A stretch of DNA of 64,000 nucleotides, from positions 27,347 to 91,346 of the forward strand of contig JACQXE010000004.1 of assembly GCA_016208915.1 (NCBI GenBank), read 5' to 3'. The translations under genes were made by a program, and so were the position numbers. How positions within the stretch are numbered: position 1 is the stretch's first letter; every line of letters begins with the position of its first letter. This document shows positions 9,324 to 16,426 of this stretch, one piece after another. The stretch is from Nitrospirota bacterium. GTDB lineage: Bacteria > Nitrospirota > Thermodesulfovibrionia > Thermodesulfovibrionales > UBA1546. The notes beneath the pieces are model-generated. The model was given only the letters and a program-made list of their open reading frames with translations. It had not been told where the DNA came from and did not search any database.

Positions 9324-10715
9324 TTGGTAAAGATTTTTGAAGCCGAATCACCTGAAAAATTAATCTCAACGAATGCTATATCAAGATATAAAAACCTTAA
9401 GGATCGCGGGGTTTTGATTGAAAATCTTAAGAGTAAAAATCAAATTGACCACTTCGAACTTGAAATGGTTACAATGTCAGGAAAACCCGTAAATGTACTT
9501 ATAAGCGCAAAACTGGAAAATGATATCATATCAGGGATGGTCATGGATATCACTGAGCACAAGAAACTTGAAGCCAAGCTTATACATGCCCAGAAGATGG
9601 AGACAGTCGGCACGCTTGCAGGGGGTGTTGCCCATGATTTCAATAATATCCTCACGGCAATAATAGGGTACGGAAATCTCTTAAAGATGAAAATGAAAAA
9701 CGATGACCCGCTTCTGCATTTTACAGAACAGATACTTTCCTCATCAGAAAGGGCTGCTAACCTCGTACGCAATCTTCTTGCATTCAGCAGAAAGCAGATA
9801 ACAAATCCAAGACCATTAAATATAAATGAGATAGTAAATAGAGTTGAGAACCTATTACGACGGATTATTGGCGAGGATATTGAGCTGAAAATAACGCTTA
9901 CAGATGAAGATTTAACAGTAATTGTAGACAGCGGTCAGATAGAGCAGGTTTTGATGAATCTTGCAACAAATGCAAGGGATGCTATGCCAAATGGAGGCAC
10001 ATTGACCATATGTACAGAACTTACAAAACCGGATGAAGAATTCATAACAGTAAATAACCACGAAAAAGCATGGAGGTATGCTTTAATCTCTGTTTCAGAC
10101 ACAGGCATCGGAATGGATAAAGATACAAAGGATAAGATATTTGAGCCATTCTTTACAACCAAAGAGGTCGGCAAAGGGACAGGTCTTGGGTTGTCAATAG
10201 TATATGGAATAGTCCAACAACACGATGGATTTATTGATTATTATAGCGAGCTCGGTAAAGGAACAACATTCAAGATATATCTGCCTGTTATTAAATTAAA
10301 GGATACTGTACAGACAAAATCAGCAGAGATTACTGAAGTAAAAGGCGGGACTGAAACAATACTCCTGGCAGAAGACGAGGAAAAGGTTAGAACAATCGCA
10401 AAGACTGTGCTTGAGGAGGCTGGATATAAAGTTATAGAGGCTTTAGATGGTGAGGATGCAATAAACAAGTTTATTGAGAATAAAGACAAGGTTCAGTTTC
10501 TTTTGTTTGACATAATAATGCCTAAGATGAGTGGCAGGACAGCATTCGAAAAGATAAAAGAAATAAGACCTGATATAAAAGTATTGTTTGTAAGTGGCTA
10601 TTCTGCTGATTTCATACATGAGAAGGAAATCCTTGAACAAGGATTAAACTTTATGTCTAAACCTATAACACCAACAGCACTCCTAACAAGGGTCAGAGAA
10701 GTGCTGGATGATTAA
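9324..10715 (+). CDS. sensor kinase, C-terminal part (PAS, histidine kinase, receiver)
   Basis: Back half of the split hybrid kinase. Its real coding frame extends upstream to 9243; the first ATG in frame is not at the original start. Contents in order are the rest of a PAS domain, the phosphoacceptor box [14 protein letters not shown] near residue 100, the N-box [14 protein letters not shown], the G1 box VSDTGIGM, the G2 box GTGLGLS, and a C-terminal receiver domain (ILLAEDEEKV, phosphoacceptor Asp in LLFDIIMPKMSG, Lys in FMSKPITP). Histidine and aspartate residues are intact. It ends 1 bp from the convergent rnc stop. Either this is a pseudogene, a sequencing error in a homopolymer, or a frameshifted product. 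Confidence 0.85.
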   Translation: MVKIFEAESPEKLISTNAISRYKNLKDRGVLIENLKSKNQIDHFELEMVTMSGKPVNVLISAKLENDIISGMVMDITEHKKLEAKLIHAQKMETVGTLAGGVAHDFNNILTAIIGYGNLLKMKMKNDDPLLHFTEQILSSSERAANLVRNLLAFSRKQITNPRPLNINEIVNRVENLLRRIIGEDIELKITLTDEDLTVIVDSGQIEQVLMNLATNARDAMPNGGTLTICTELTKPDEEFITVNNHEKAWRYALISVSDTGIGMDKDTKDKIFEPFFTTKEVGKGTGLGLSIVYGIVQQHDGFIDYYSELGKGTTFKIYLPVIKLKDTVQTKSAEITEVKGGTETILLAEDEEKVRTIAKTVLEEAGYKVIEALDGEDAINKFIENKDKVQFLLFDIIMPKMSGRTAFEKIKEIRPDIKVLFVSGYSADFIHEKEILEQGLNFMSKPITPTALLTRVREVLDD

Positions 10716-10716
10716 T

Positions 10717-11424
10717 TCAGGGTTCCCTCATCTTTAACAATGCCTCTTTTGCAGCCAGAGTCTCAGCCTCTTTTTTGCTTCTTCCTGTGCCCTGCCCTAA
10801 TTTATCGTCCCTGATAAAGACTTCAACAGTAAATATCTTTTTATGTTCTTCGCCTTCCTGTTTCACCACCCTGTATTCTGGCAGCACGCCAAATCTGAGC
10901 TGGCTTTCTTCCTGAAGGTCTGTCTTAAAATCAAAAAACTGTTCTGATGACAGAGCCATGTCCATCTTGCGCATCAAAAGCCTTAGCACGGCTTTCCGTG
11001 CTTCATCATAGCCTCCATCTGAATATATGGCGCCAAACACAGCTTCAATTGTATTAGCAAGGATAGATTTTTTCTCTCTTCCTCCTGTCTCTTCTTCACC
11101 CTTTCCGAGTCTGACATGCAGTCCAAGACCTATTCCTCCAGCAACATCTGACAGAACAGATTCCTTTACAAGATATGACTTCATCTTTGACATCGTTGCC
11201 TCAGAATAACTTTTATCGTGCTTAAAAAGATATTCCACAACAATCAGACCCAAAACAGAATCTCCCAAAAACTCAAGCCTTTCATTATGTGAAGGTGATA
11301 TCTTGGGTCTCTCATGATGGAATGACTTGTGAGTAAGCGCCTTTAAAAGAAGTTCCTTGTCTTTAAAAGAATATCCGAGACTTTCTTCCAGTACTGTTAT
11401 ATTATGAACATCTTGCTTTGCCAT
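10717..11424 (-). CDS. rnc: ribonuclease III
   Basis: RNase III, 235 residues from the ATG at 11424, cleaving double-stranded RNA in rRNA and mRNA processing. The catalytic signature NERLEFLGDSVLGL is near residue 40 and the second acidic motif lies in NTIEAVFGAIYSDGG near residue 120. A C-terminal double-stranded RNA-binding domain ends GQGTGRSKKEAETLAAKEAL. The frame stays open upstream to 11832, but that extension runs antisense through yggS and does not resemble the family, so I place the start at MAKQDVHNITVLEE. It is divergent from yggS across about 40 bp. Confidence 0.93.
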   Translation of the reverse strand: MAKQDVHNITVLEESLGYSFKDKELLLKALTHKSFHHERPKISPSHNERLEFLGDSVLGLIVVEYLFKHDKSYSEATMSKMKSYLVKESVLSDVAGGIGLGLHVRLGKGEEETGGREKKSILANTIEAVFGAIYSDGGYDEARKAVLRLLMRKMDMALSSEQFFDFKTDLQEESQLRFGVLPEYRVVKQEGEEHKKIFTVEVFIRDDKLGQGTGRSKKEAETLAAKEALLKMREP

Positions 11425-11464
11425 TCTCAAATATAATACACTTGTGAACAATGATGTCAAGATT

Positions 11465-12193
11465 ATGATAAAGCATACGCTTCTTGAAAACATAAAAAAG
11501 ACATACAGGCGTATGTCTGATTCGGCAATAAGAGCAGAAAGGAATCCTGCAGATATAAAGCTCATCGCAGTCACAAAAATAGTAAGCATTGAAATGATAA
11601 GAGAGGCCATAGATGCTGGATTGAGGAGATTTGGAGAAAACAGGATACAGGAGGCGCAGAAAAAAGTTACGAGTGACGAGTTACGAGTAACAAACAATAG
11701 GATTGAGTGGCACCTTGTTGGACATCTGCAATCTAATAAGGCAAGGCTTGCTGTTGAGTTATTCGATCTCATCCACTCTGTTGATTCCATAGAGCTTGCA
11801 GTACTCCTAAACAAGCAGGCTGAAAAACTCAATAAAATACAGAAGATATTAGTTCAAGTAAAACTTTCAGATGAACAATCTAAGTCTGGAATTTCAAAAG
11901 ATAATTTACTTGATACATTAAGCAGTATTCAGGGCTTGAATCATTTGGATATTCAGGGGCTCATGACAATCCCGCCTTTTTTTGACGACTCTGAGATGGC
12001 AAGGCCATATTTTAAAGAGTTGTGCGCATTAAGAGATAGAATTAATGAGTTACGAGTTACGGGTTACGAGTTGCGGGAACTTTCGATGGGAATGTCAAAT
12101 GACTTTGAAGTCGCAATCGAAGAAGGCGCGACAATGGTAAGAATCGGGGCTGCAATATTCGGAGAAAGAGCCATAAAAAAGGAGGTAAAATGA
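11465..12193 (+). CDS. yggS: YggS/PLPBP family pyridoxal-phosphate homeostasis protein
   Basis: A single-domain PLP-binding protein of about 242 residues that buffers vitamin B6 in the cytoplasm. Marks are IKLIAVTKIVSIEMIREAID with the PLP lysine, RFGENRIQEAQ, IEWHLVGHLQSNKARL and the C-terminal LSMGMSNDFEVAIEEGATMVRIG. I prefer the ATG at 11465 over the upstream GTG at 11444 by family alignment. Two 7-bp tandem arrays (11665 and 12047) are embedded in frame and encode ELRVT-type sequence at surface loops. The stop overlaps the proC start by four bases. This yggS-proC-yggT-divIVA order is widespread in bacteria. Confidence 0.9.
   Translation: MIKHTLLENIKKTYRRMSDSAIRAERNPADIKLIAVTKIVSIEMIREAIDAGLRRFGENRIQEAQKKVTSDELRVTNNRIEWHLVGHLQSNKARLAVELFDLIHSVDSIELAVLLNKQAEKLNKIQKILVQVKLSDEQSKSGISKDNLLDTLSSIQGLNHLDIQGLMTIPPFFDDSEMARPYFKELCALRDRINELRVTGYELRELSMGMSNDFEVAIEEGATMVRIGAAIFGERAIKKEVK
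11665..11692 (+). repeat. 7-bp tandem array inside yggS (first)
   Basis: Four units of the consensus AGTTACG with one or two substitutions each, read through as VTSDELRVTNN. Confidence 0.75.
12047..12077 (+). repeat. 7-bp tandem array inside yggS (second)
   Basis: Four units of GAGTTAC, the third starting GG and the fourth ending TGC, then a partial unit. The same heptamer (in a shifted register) forms the first yggS array. It encodes ELRVTGYELREL, just before the conserved LSMGMS motif. Confidence 0.8.
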
Positions 12194-12987
12194 TAGGTTT
12201 TATCGGCGGTGGAAATATGGCAGAGGCGTTAATAAAGGGGATCAGGGGCAAGGCCCAAGGGGCAAGGGAAAAAATACTTGTATCTGAGCCAAGAGAAGAG
12301 AGGAAAAAATACCTTGAGCAGGCATATAGCGTAAAGACAACATCTGACAATAAAGAGGTTGCATCATTGTGTGATATAATCATTCTTGCAGTCAAACCCA
12401 AGAATATGGCTACAGTGCTCACTGAGATTAAAGAGCTGATAACAGATAAAAAGACCGTGGTCTCAATAGCAGCAGGGATCACACTTTCATACCTGCAATC
12501 AAGACTGAATACCAAAAAACTAATCCGTGTCATGCCAAACACCCCTGCCCTTGTTCAGGAGGGAATGTCTGTGATGTCATTATGTGAATGTTTCTCTGAC
12601 AGGGATATAGCTGCTATTCGAGACATCTTCATGTCAATCGGCAGGGTGCTTACCCTCCCAGAAAAATATATGGATGCGGTGACCGCCCTTTCCGGCAGCG
12701 GGCCTGCATTCATTGCATTATTTGTAGAATCGCTGGTAGATAGTGGGGTAAAATTAGGACTCAGCAGAGACAATTCCTCTGAACTTGCGATACAGACACT
12801 CATCGGTACTGCGCGGCTTCTCGAAGAAGGCATGTCTCCTGAAAGACTCAGAGAAATGGTAACATCACCTGGAGGCACAACTGCAGCCGGATTGAAGGTC
12901 TTTGAAGAAAAAGGACTTAAGAATATCGTACTCAATGTCCTTGAGGCAGCAAAGACAAGGGCAGAAGAGTTGGGAAGGAGGGAATAA
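12190..12987 (+). CDS. proC: pyrroline-5-carboxylate reductase
   Basis: Last step of proline synthesis, reducing pyrroline-5-carboxylate with NAD(P)H. 265 residues. The Rossmann motif IGFIGGGNMAEALIKGI is at the N-terminus, VIRVMPNTPALVQEG-type sequence lies near residue 115 and the family signature region SPGGTTAAGLKVFEE lies near residue 220. The ATG overlaps the yggS stop (ATGA), and its stop overlaps the yggT start (TAATG). A 7-bp tandem array at 12245 encodes RGKAQGAREK right after the nucleotide-binding motif. Confidence 0.95.
   Translation: MIGFIGGGNMAEALIKGIRGKAQGAREKILVSEPREERKKYLEQAYSVKTTSDNKEVASLCDIIILAVKPKNMATVLTEIKELITDKKTVVSIAAGITLSYLQSRLNTKKLIRVMPNTPALVQEGMSVMSLCECFSDRDIAAIRDIFMSIGRVLTLPEKYMDAVTALSGSGPAFIALFVESLVDSGVKLGLSRDNSSELAIQTLIGTARLLEEGMSPERLREMVTSPGGTTAAGLKVFEEKGLKNIVLNVLEAAKTRAEELGRRE
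12245..12268 (+). repeat. 7-bp tandem array inside proC
   Basis: Three units of GGGGCAA (the middle one GGCCCAA) plus GGG, translated in frame as part of a glycine/lysine/alanine-rich turn. Confidence 0.75.
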
Positions 12988-13283
12988 TGTTCTTATTTGA
13001 GAACCTTATTATCGCTGTTGCAAACATAAGCGACATCGGTCTTGATGTCTATAAATGGATTGTAATAATTTCTGCCATAATAAGCTGGGTAAACCCTGAC
13101 CCATATAATCCTATTGTGAGATTTCTTCATGCTGTAACAGAGCCTGTTTACAGGCCAATAAGAAGACTGATAGGTTACAGATTAGGACCGATTGACATTT
13201 CCCCTTTAATAGTGATTCTTGTTATTATATTTCTTCAAAAATTCCTGATAAAATCTTTGATAGATTTTGCTAATAAATTATAA
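12987..13283 (+). CDS. yggT: YggT family membrane protein
   Basis: A 98-residue protein with hydrophobic segments at about residues 5-35 and 65-90 around the conserved loop SWVNPDPYNPIVRFLHAVTE and the PVYRPIRRLI motif. YggT proteins (Ycf19-like) are membrane proteins linked to osmotic tolerance, cell shape or division-site organisation in various bacteria. It contains one YggT repeat rather than two. It is translationally coupled to proC by TAATG and followed 11 bp later by divIVA. Confidence 0.88.
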   Translation: MFLFENLIIAVANISDIGLDVYKWIVIISAIISWVNPDPYNPIVRFLHAVTEPVYRPIRRLIGYRLGPIDISPLIVILVIIFLQKFLIKSLIDFANKL

Positions 13284-13294
13284 AGGAGGTATTT

Positions 13295-13774
13295 ATGCGA
13301 ATTACCCCGCTGGACATCCAGCAAAAACAGTTTCCCATGAAGTTCAGGGGTTTTGACGTAGAAGAGGTATATGCATTCCTTGAGGTCATACGTGAAGAGA
13401 TGGAAGAACTGCTCAGAGAAAATGCATCATTAAAAGAGGCTGTTCAGAGGGCCGAAAACCAGATCAAGGAATACAAGGATATGGAGACTACCCTCAGGGA
13501 AACTCTGATGACTGCCCAGCAGATGGTTGAGGATTATAAAACAAATGCGAGAAAAGAGGCAGAGCTTCTGGTAAGAGAGTCAGAGATTAGGGCAGATGGA
13601 GTGCTAAGAGAGGCACAGGAAAAGGTTATCAAAATACACGAGGATATTGTTGACCTGAAGGGAATAAGGGTGCACTTCAAGGAAGAACTCAAGAGAATGA
13701 TAGAGAGCCACCTCAAGATGCTCGAGTTCGATAAGGAAAGAGAAGGCGAAGAATCGCGCAGGGAAGAAGAATAA
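13295..13774 (+). CDS. divIVA: DivIVA domain protein
   Basis: A 159-residue coiled-coil protein. The N-terminal DivIVA motif (RITPLDIQQKQFPMKFRGF, then DVEEVYAFLE) is followed by charged helix to about residue 145. DivIVA-type proteins mark curved membrane at poles or septa; the exact role in Gram-negative-type genomes is not known. The start is strongly supported by AAAGGAGG. The C-terminus is rich in Glu and Arg. The gene lies between yggT and hisS, with a 2-bp gap to hisS. Confidence 0.88.
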   Translation: MRITPLDIQQKQFPMKFRGFDVEEVYAFLEVIREEMEELLRENASLKEAVQRAENQIKEYKDMETTLRETLMTAQQMVEDYKTNARKEAELLVRESEIRADGVLREAQEKVIKIHEDIVDLKGIRVHFKEELKRMIESHLKMLEFDKEREGEESRREEE

Positions 13775-13776
13775 AA

Positions 13777-15036
13777 GTGAAGTATACTGCCCTTAAGGGT
13801 ATCCATGACATATTCCCTCCTGACATATACATATGGAAAAAAGTGGAATCAGTTGCAGAGGAAGTATTATCCTCTTACGGATTCCATGAGATAAGGGTCC
13901 CCATTATAGAATCAACCGACATATTCATAAGGAGCATAGGCGAGACCACTGATATTGTCGAAAAAGAGATGTACACCTTTCCTGATAAGGCTGGAAGGAG
14001 CATTACCCTCAGGCCCGAAGGCACAGCGCCTGTGGTAAGAAGCTATATCGAAAATCATCTTTATAATATGCCCTCCCCTCAGAAATTCTTTTATGCAGGT
14101 CCCATGTTCAGATACGAAAGGCCTCAGAAAGGGAGATTCAGGCAGTTCTATCAGATCGGGGCAGAAGCATTTGGCGCTGCAGAGCCGAAACTCGATGCAG
14201 AGATAATCTCTATGCTGAAACTTTTTCTTGAAAGACTCAGCTTAAAAGAACTGAATTTCGAGGTCAATTCCATAGGATGCGAAATGTGCCGTCCTGATTA
14301 CAAAAAGGCCTTAACCGCTTTTTTGGGTGACAGGACCGATGCACTCTGTCCTGACTGCCAGAGAAGACACAGCCATAATCCCTTGCGAATCCTCGACTGC
14401 AAGGTCAATGCGTGCATCGAATTAAGAAAAGGCGCTCCTCAGGTCACAAATTATCTCTGCAAAGAATGCAAAGAACATTTCGGGGAACTTCTTGCACTTT
14501 TAAAACTTTTAAACATCTCTCATATAATTAACCCGAACATGGTAAGGGGGTTAGATTACTATACAAGGACAACATTCGAAGTAACGAGCGAACACCTCGG
14601 CGCACAGAAAGCAGTTGCGGCAGGAGGAAGATATGACAGGCTCGTTGAGGAATTCGGGGGCCCGCCAACCCCTGCAATAGGTTTTGCAATAGGTATGGAA
14701 AGGCTCGTGGAAATACTGAAAACCTGCCAATCTGAACTTGAAACTCCATCGCCAAAAATATTTTTTGCCACAATCGGCAGACAGGCTGACAGGGAAGGAC
14801 TATCAATAGCCGAGAAACTTCGTTCAAAAGGCATTCAGGTCGAACTCGGATACGGTAATGCCTCTTTAAAAAGCCAGATCAGGAGGGCTGACAGACTCAA
14901 CGCAGATTATGTATTCATCATCGGCGAGGACGAACTTAAGTCAGGCAGGATTAAATGGAAAAAACTTAAAGATGCCTCTCATGGAGAGATCGGGATTGGG
15001 GAGATAGAGAGCTTCAGCGGGCTTTTTCAGAGTTAA
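13777..15036 (+). CDS. hisS: histidyl-tRNA synthetase
   Basis: Class II aminoacyl-tRNA synthetase charging tRNA-His, 419 residues, starting at a GTG with GGGAAGAAG upstream. Class II motif 1 lies near GFHEIRVPIIESTDIF, motif 2 near FRYERPQKGRFRQFYQIG, and the histidine-specific loop GLDYYTRTTFEV near residue 252. GFAIGMERL is motif 3, and a C-terminal anticodon-binding domain starts near residue 325. A Cys-rich insertion (CEMCRPDY...CPDCQRRH...CKECKEHF) lies near residues 168-232, as in many bacterial HisRS. It closes the yggS-to-hisS run. Confidence 0.95.
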   Translation: MKYTALKGIHDIFPPDIYIWKKVESVAEEVLSSYGFHEIRVPIIESTDIFIRSIGETTDIVEKEMYTFPDKAGRSITLRPEGTAPVVRSYIENHLYNMPSPQKFFYAGPMFRYERPQKGRFRQFYQIGAEAFGAAEPKLDAEIISMLKLFLERLSLKELNFEVNSIGCEMCRPDYKKALTAFLGDRTDALCPDCQRRHSHNPLRILDCKVNACIELRKGAPQVTNYLCKECKEHFGELLALLKLLNISHIINPNMVRGLDYYTRTTFEVTSEHLGAQKAVAAGGRYDRLVEEFGGPPTPAIGFAIGMERLVEILKTCQSELETPSPKIFFATIGRQADREGLSIAEKLRSKGIQVELGYGNASLKSQIRRADRLNADYVFIIGEDELKSGRIKWKKLKDASHGEIGIGEIESFSGLFQS

Positions 15037-15076
15037 GGAAGCACAATAGATGATGGGCATGTCCGCTTTTTTATCT

Positions 15077-15235
15077 TCACGCCACTAATTCCCCTGTGAA
15101 AGCCCGCTGCATGAGGCTGTTGAAGAGTTCATTGAGCCTCTTTTTACTTTCTGCCTGTCTCTGCTTCTTGGCTTCAATGTCCTCAACGAGCTTTGCGAAT
15201 TCCTTCTGGAGAGTGAGAGGGGTCTGACAGGTATT
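15077..15235 (-). pseudogene. remnant of a type I restriction specificity subunit (hsdS) C-terminus
   Basis: Hand translation of the minus strand gives LTLQKEFAKLVEDIEAKK, then RQAESKKRLNELFNSLMQR, AFTGEL and a stop at 15077. This is the usual HsdS C-terminal coiled coil and the highly conserved AFxGEL ending. The frame is closed by a stop just upstream at 15239-15241, so only about 50 codons remain and there is no start. No hsdM or hsdR is present in the window. It marks a lost restriction locus or a transferred fragment next to hisS. Confidence 0.75.
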
Positions 15236-15531
15236 TACTTAGCAACATACTGAATTTCCTTCAGCCTATTTATATCCTTGAGTATTCTTTCCTTTATTTT
15301 CAGTTCTCCAGCCCATACTATATATTCAGAGTCGCCTTTTTTCATATCTTCAGCGGTGAATTTTAATAGGAATATTTCTGAGGAAATCTTATACTCCTCT
15401 TCAAACTTTGCAATCTGCCTTTCGGTCTTCTGAAGCCCCAGTTCAAGCCGTTTTACTTCAGCATTAATTGCAGTTTTTATAATGTCCATAGTATCGTTGT
15501 CTGAATCAGACTTTATCTGTACTGTTGTCAT
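15235..15531 (-). CDS. small helical protein of unknown function
   Basis: 98 residues from the ATG at 15531, which has GAGGGGG about six bases upstream; a GTG at 15537 is also in frame. The sequence is charged and predicted helical (EVKRLELGLQKTERQIAKFEEEY...ELKIKERILKDINRLKEIQYVAK). I recognise no catalytic motif. Such small coiled-coil proteins often accompany toxin-like partners, but the nearest gene, a PIN toxin, already has its own antitoxin. It may be an orphan of a former pair. Confidence 0.6.
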   Translation of the reverse strand: MTTVQIKSDSDNDTMDIIKTAINAEVKRLELGLQKTERQIAKFEEEYKISSEIFLLKFTAEDMKKGDSEYIVWAGELKIKERILKDINRLKEIQYVAK

Positions 15532-15643
15532 GAGCACCCCCTCTCTTTTTGTTATATTTTATCTGAACTGACCTTATTCATCAAATGTTTTAAACCATTG
15601 CTTATTTTCTCCTCCAGATGCATCACTTTCGAAATAATTGTCG

Positions 15644-16063
15644 TTAAGGATAAACCATTAAGCCGAGACTTCTAAAATCTTTATCAAAAGAAAGGCAGGG
15701 GATATTGTCAAGCATATGGGTTATTACAACATAGGAAATAGCATCGCAGAAAGAGAGCCTTTTATCCTTAGAGAGTTTTCTGAAAACAGTCTCAGCAGCG
15801 ATTCTTACAGAATCATCAAATCGAACTATAGAAAGAGCAGGCTTGACCTTATCAAAAAATTCAACAGCCGTATTATAATCTGCGCGATATCTTATTAGAG
15901 TAATTGTTTCGCCAATAATATCCCACGTTGTATAAAGCACTGTTTTGTTCTCTTTACAATATTCAAGCAGTTCTCCTGCTTTTTCAAAATTGAAATCATC
16001 AGGACACAGTGAGGCAAAAAAGAATGACGTATCACAAAATACCTTATTCTGCTGGAAAATCAA
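15644..16063 (-). CDS. PIN-domain toxin (VapC-like)
   Basis: 139 residues with the PIN fold of VapC-type endoribonucleases. The first acidic residue is in VFCDTSFFFA, a conserved Glu in DIIGETITLI, and later acidic residues in SFCDAISYVV and LSFDKDFRSLG. Its start overlaps the upstream antitoxin gene by four bases (ATGA), the usual toxin-antitoxin coupling. The product would cleave specific RNAs when released from antitoxin. The exact target is unknown. Confidence 0.8.
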   Translation of the reverse strand: MIFQQNKVFCDTSFFFASLCPDDFNFEKAGELLEYCKENKTVLYTTWDIIGETITLIRYRADYNTAVEFFDKVKPALSIVRFDDSVRIAAETVFRKLSKDKRLSFCDAISYVVITHMLDNIPCLSFDKDFRSLGLMVYP

Positions 16064-16329
16064 TCTTTGCCCTCAGCAACATACAGGTGCCCTTTGATAT
16101 TTTCAGATACTGCTGTCTTATATCTTTTCCCTTTATGCCTAAGCCTTTTTCTGATTTCGAGCATCTTAGTTGCTGCCTCGCCCGGTTTAATCTTAGGAGG
16201 AGTTTTAATCTCCGCAACAATTTCATTGTGAACAGTTATCTGATAAACGGTATCAGGAAAATGTTTAAGAGACTTTACTATGCCCGGAAGCCTCTTCCTC
16301 GCCTCTGTTATGGAAATTACATTCTTCAT
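16060..16329 (-). CDS. antitoxin of the PIN toxin (Phd/YefM-like)
   Basis: 89 residues beginning MKNVISITEARKRLPGIVKSL, which matches the N-terminal DNA-binding fold of Phd/YefM antitoxins. The lysine-rich C-terminal part would wrap the toxin. It is the first gene of the pair. A set of three spaced GTAC palindromes lies just upstream (16351-16378) and is the likely autoregulatory operator. Confidence 0.75.
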   Translation of the reverse strand: MKNVISITEARKRLPGIVKSLKHFPDTVYQITVHNEIVAEIKTPPKIKPGEAATKMLEIRKRLRHKGKRYKTAVSENIKGHLYVAEGKD

Positions 16330-16350
16330 TTATACCTCTCTATTCTGAAA

Positions 16351-16378
16351 TGTACTATCTGTACATTATTGTACAATA
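16351..16378. promoter_or_regulatory. candidate operator of the toxin-antitoxin pair
   Basis: Three GTAC-centred palindromes (TGTAC at 16351, TGTACA at 16360, TTGTACAA at 16369) lie 9-10 bp apart, about 20-50 bp upstream of the antitoxin ATG. One-helical-turn spacing fits cooperative binding of a dimeric antitoxin. Confidence 0.5.
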
Positions 16379-16426
16379 AAATAAAAGGTTTGTCACCCGT
16401 TGTAATAAGAAAACCAATAAAATCTT

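Noticed and set aside
11425..11832. Upstream extension of the rnc frame to a 371-residue protein
   Set aside because: It runs antisense through yggS, is low in family resemblance, and a good RNase III start exists at 11424.
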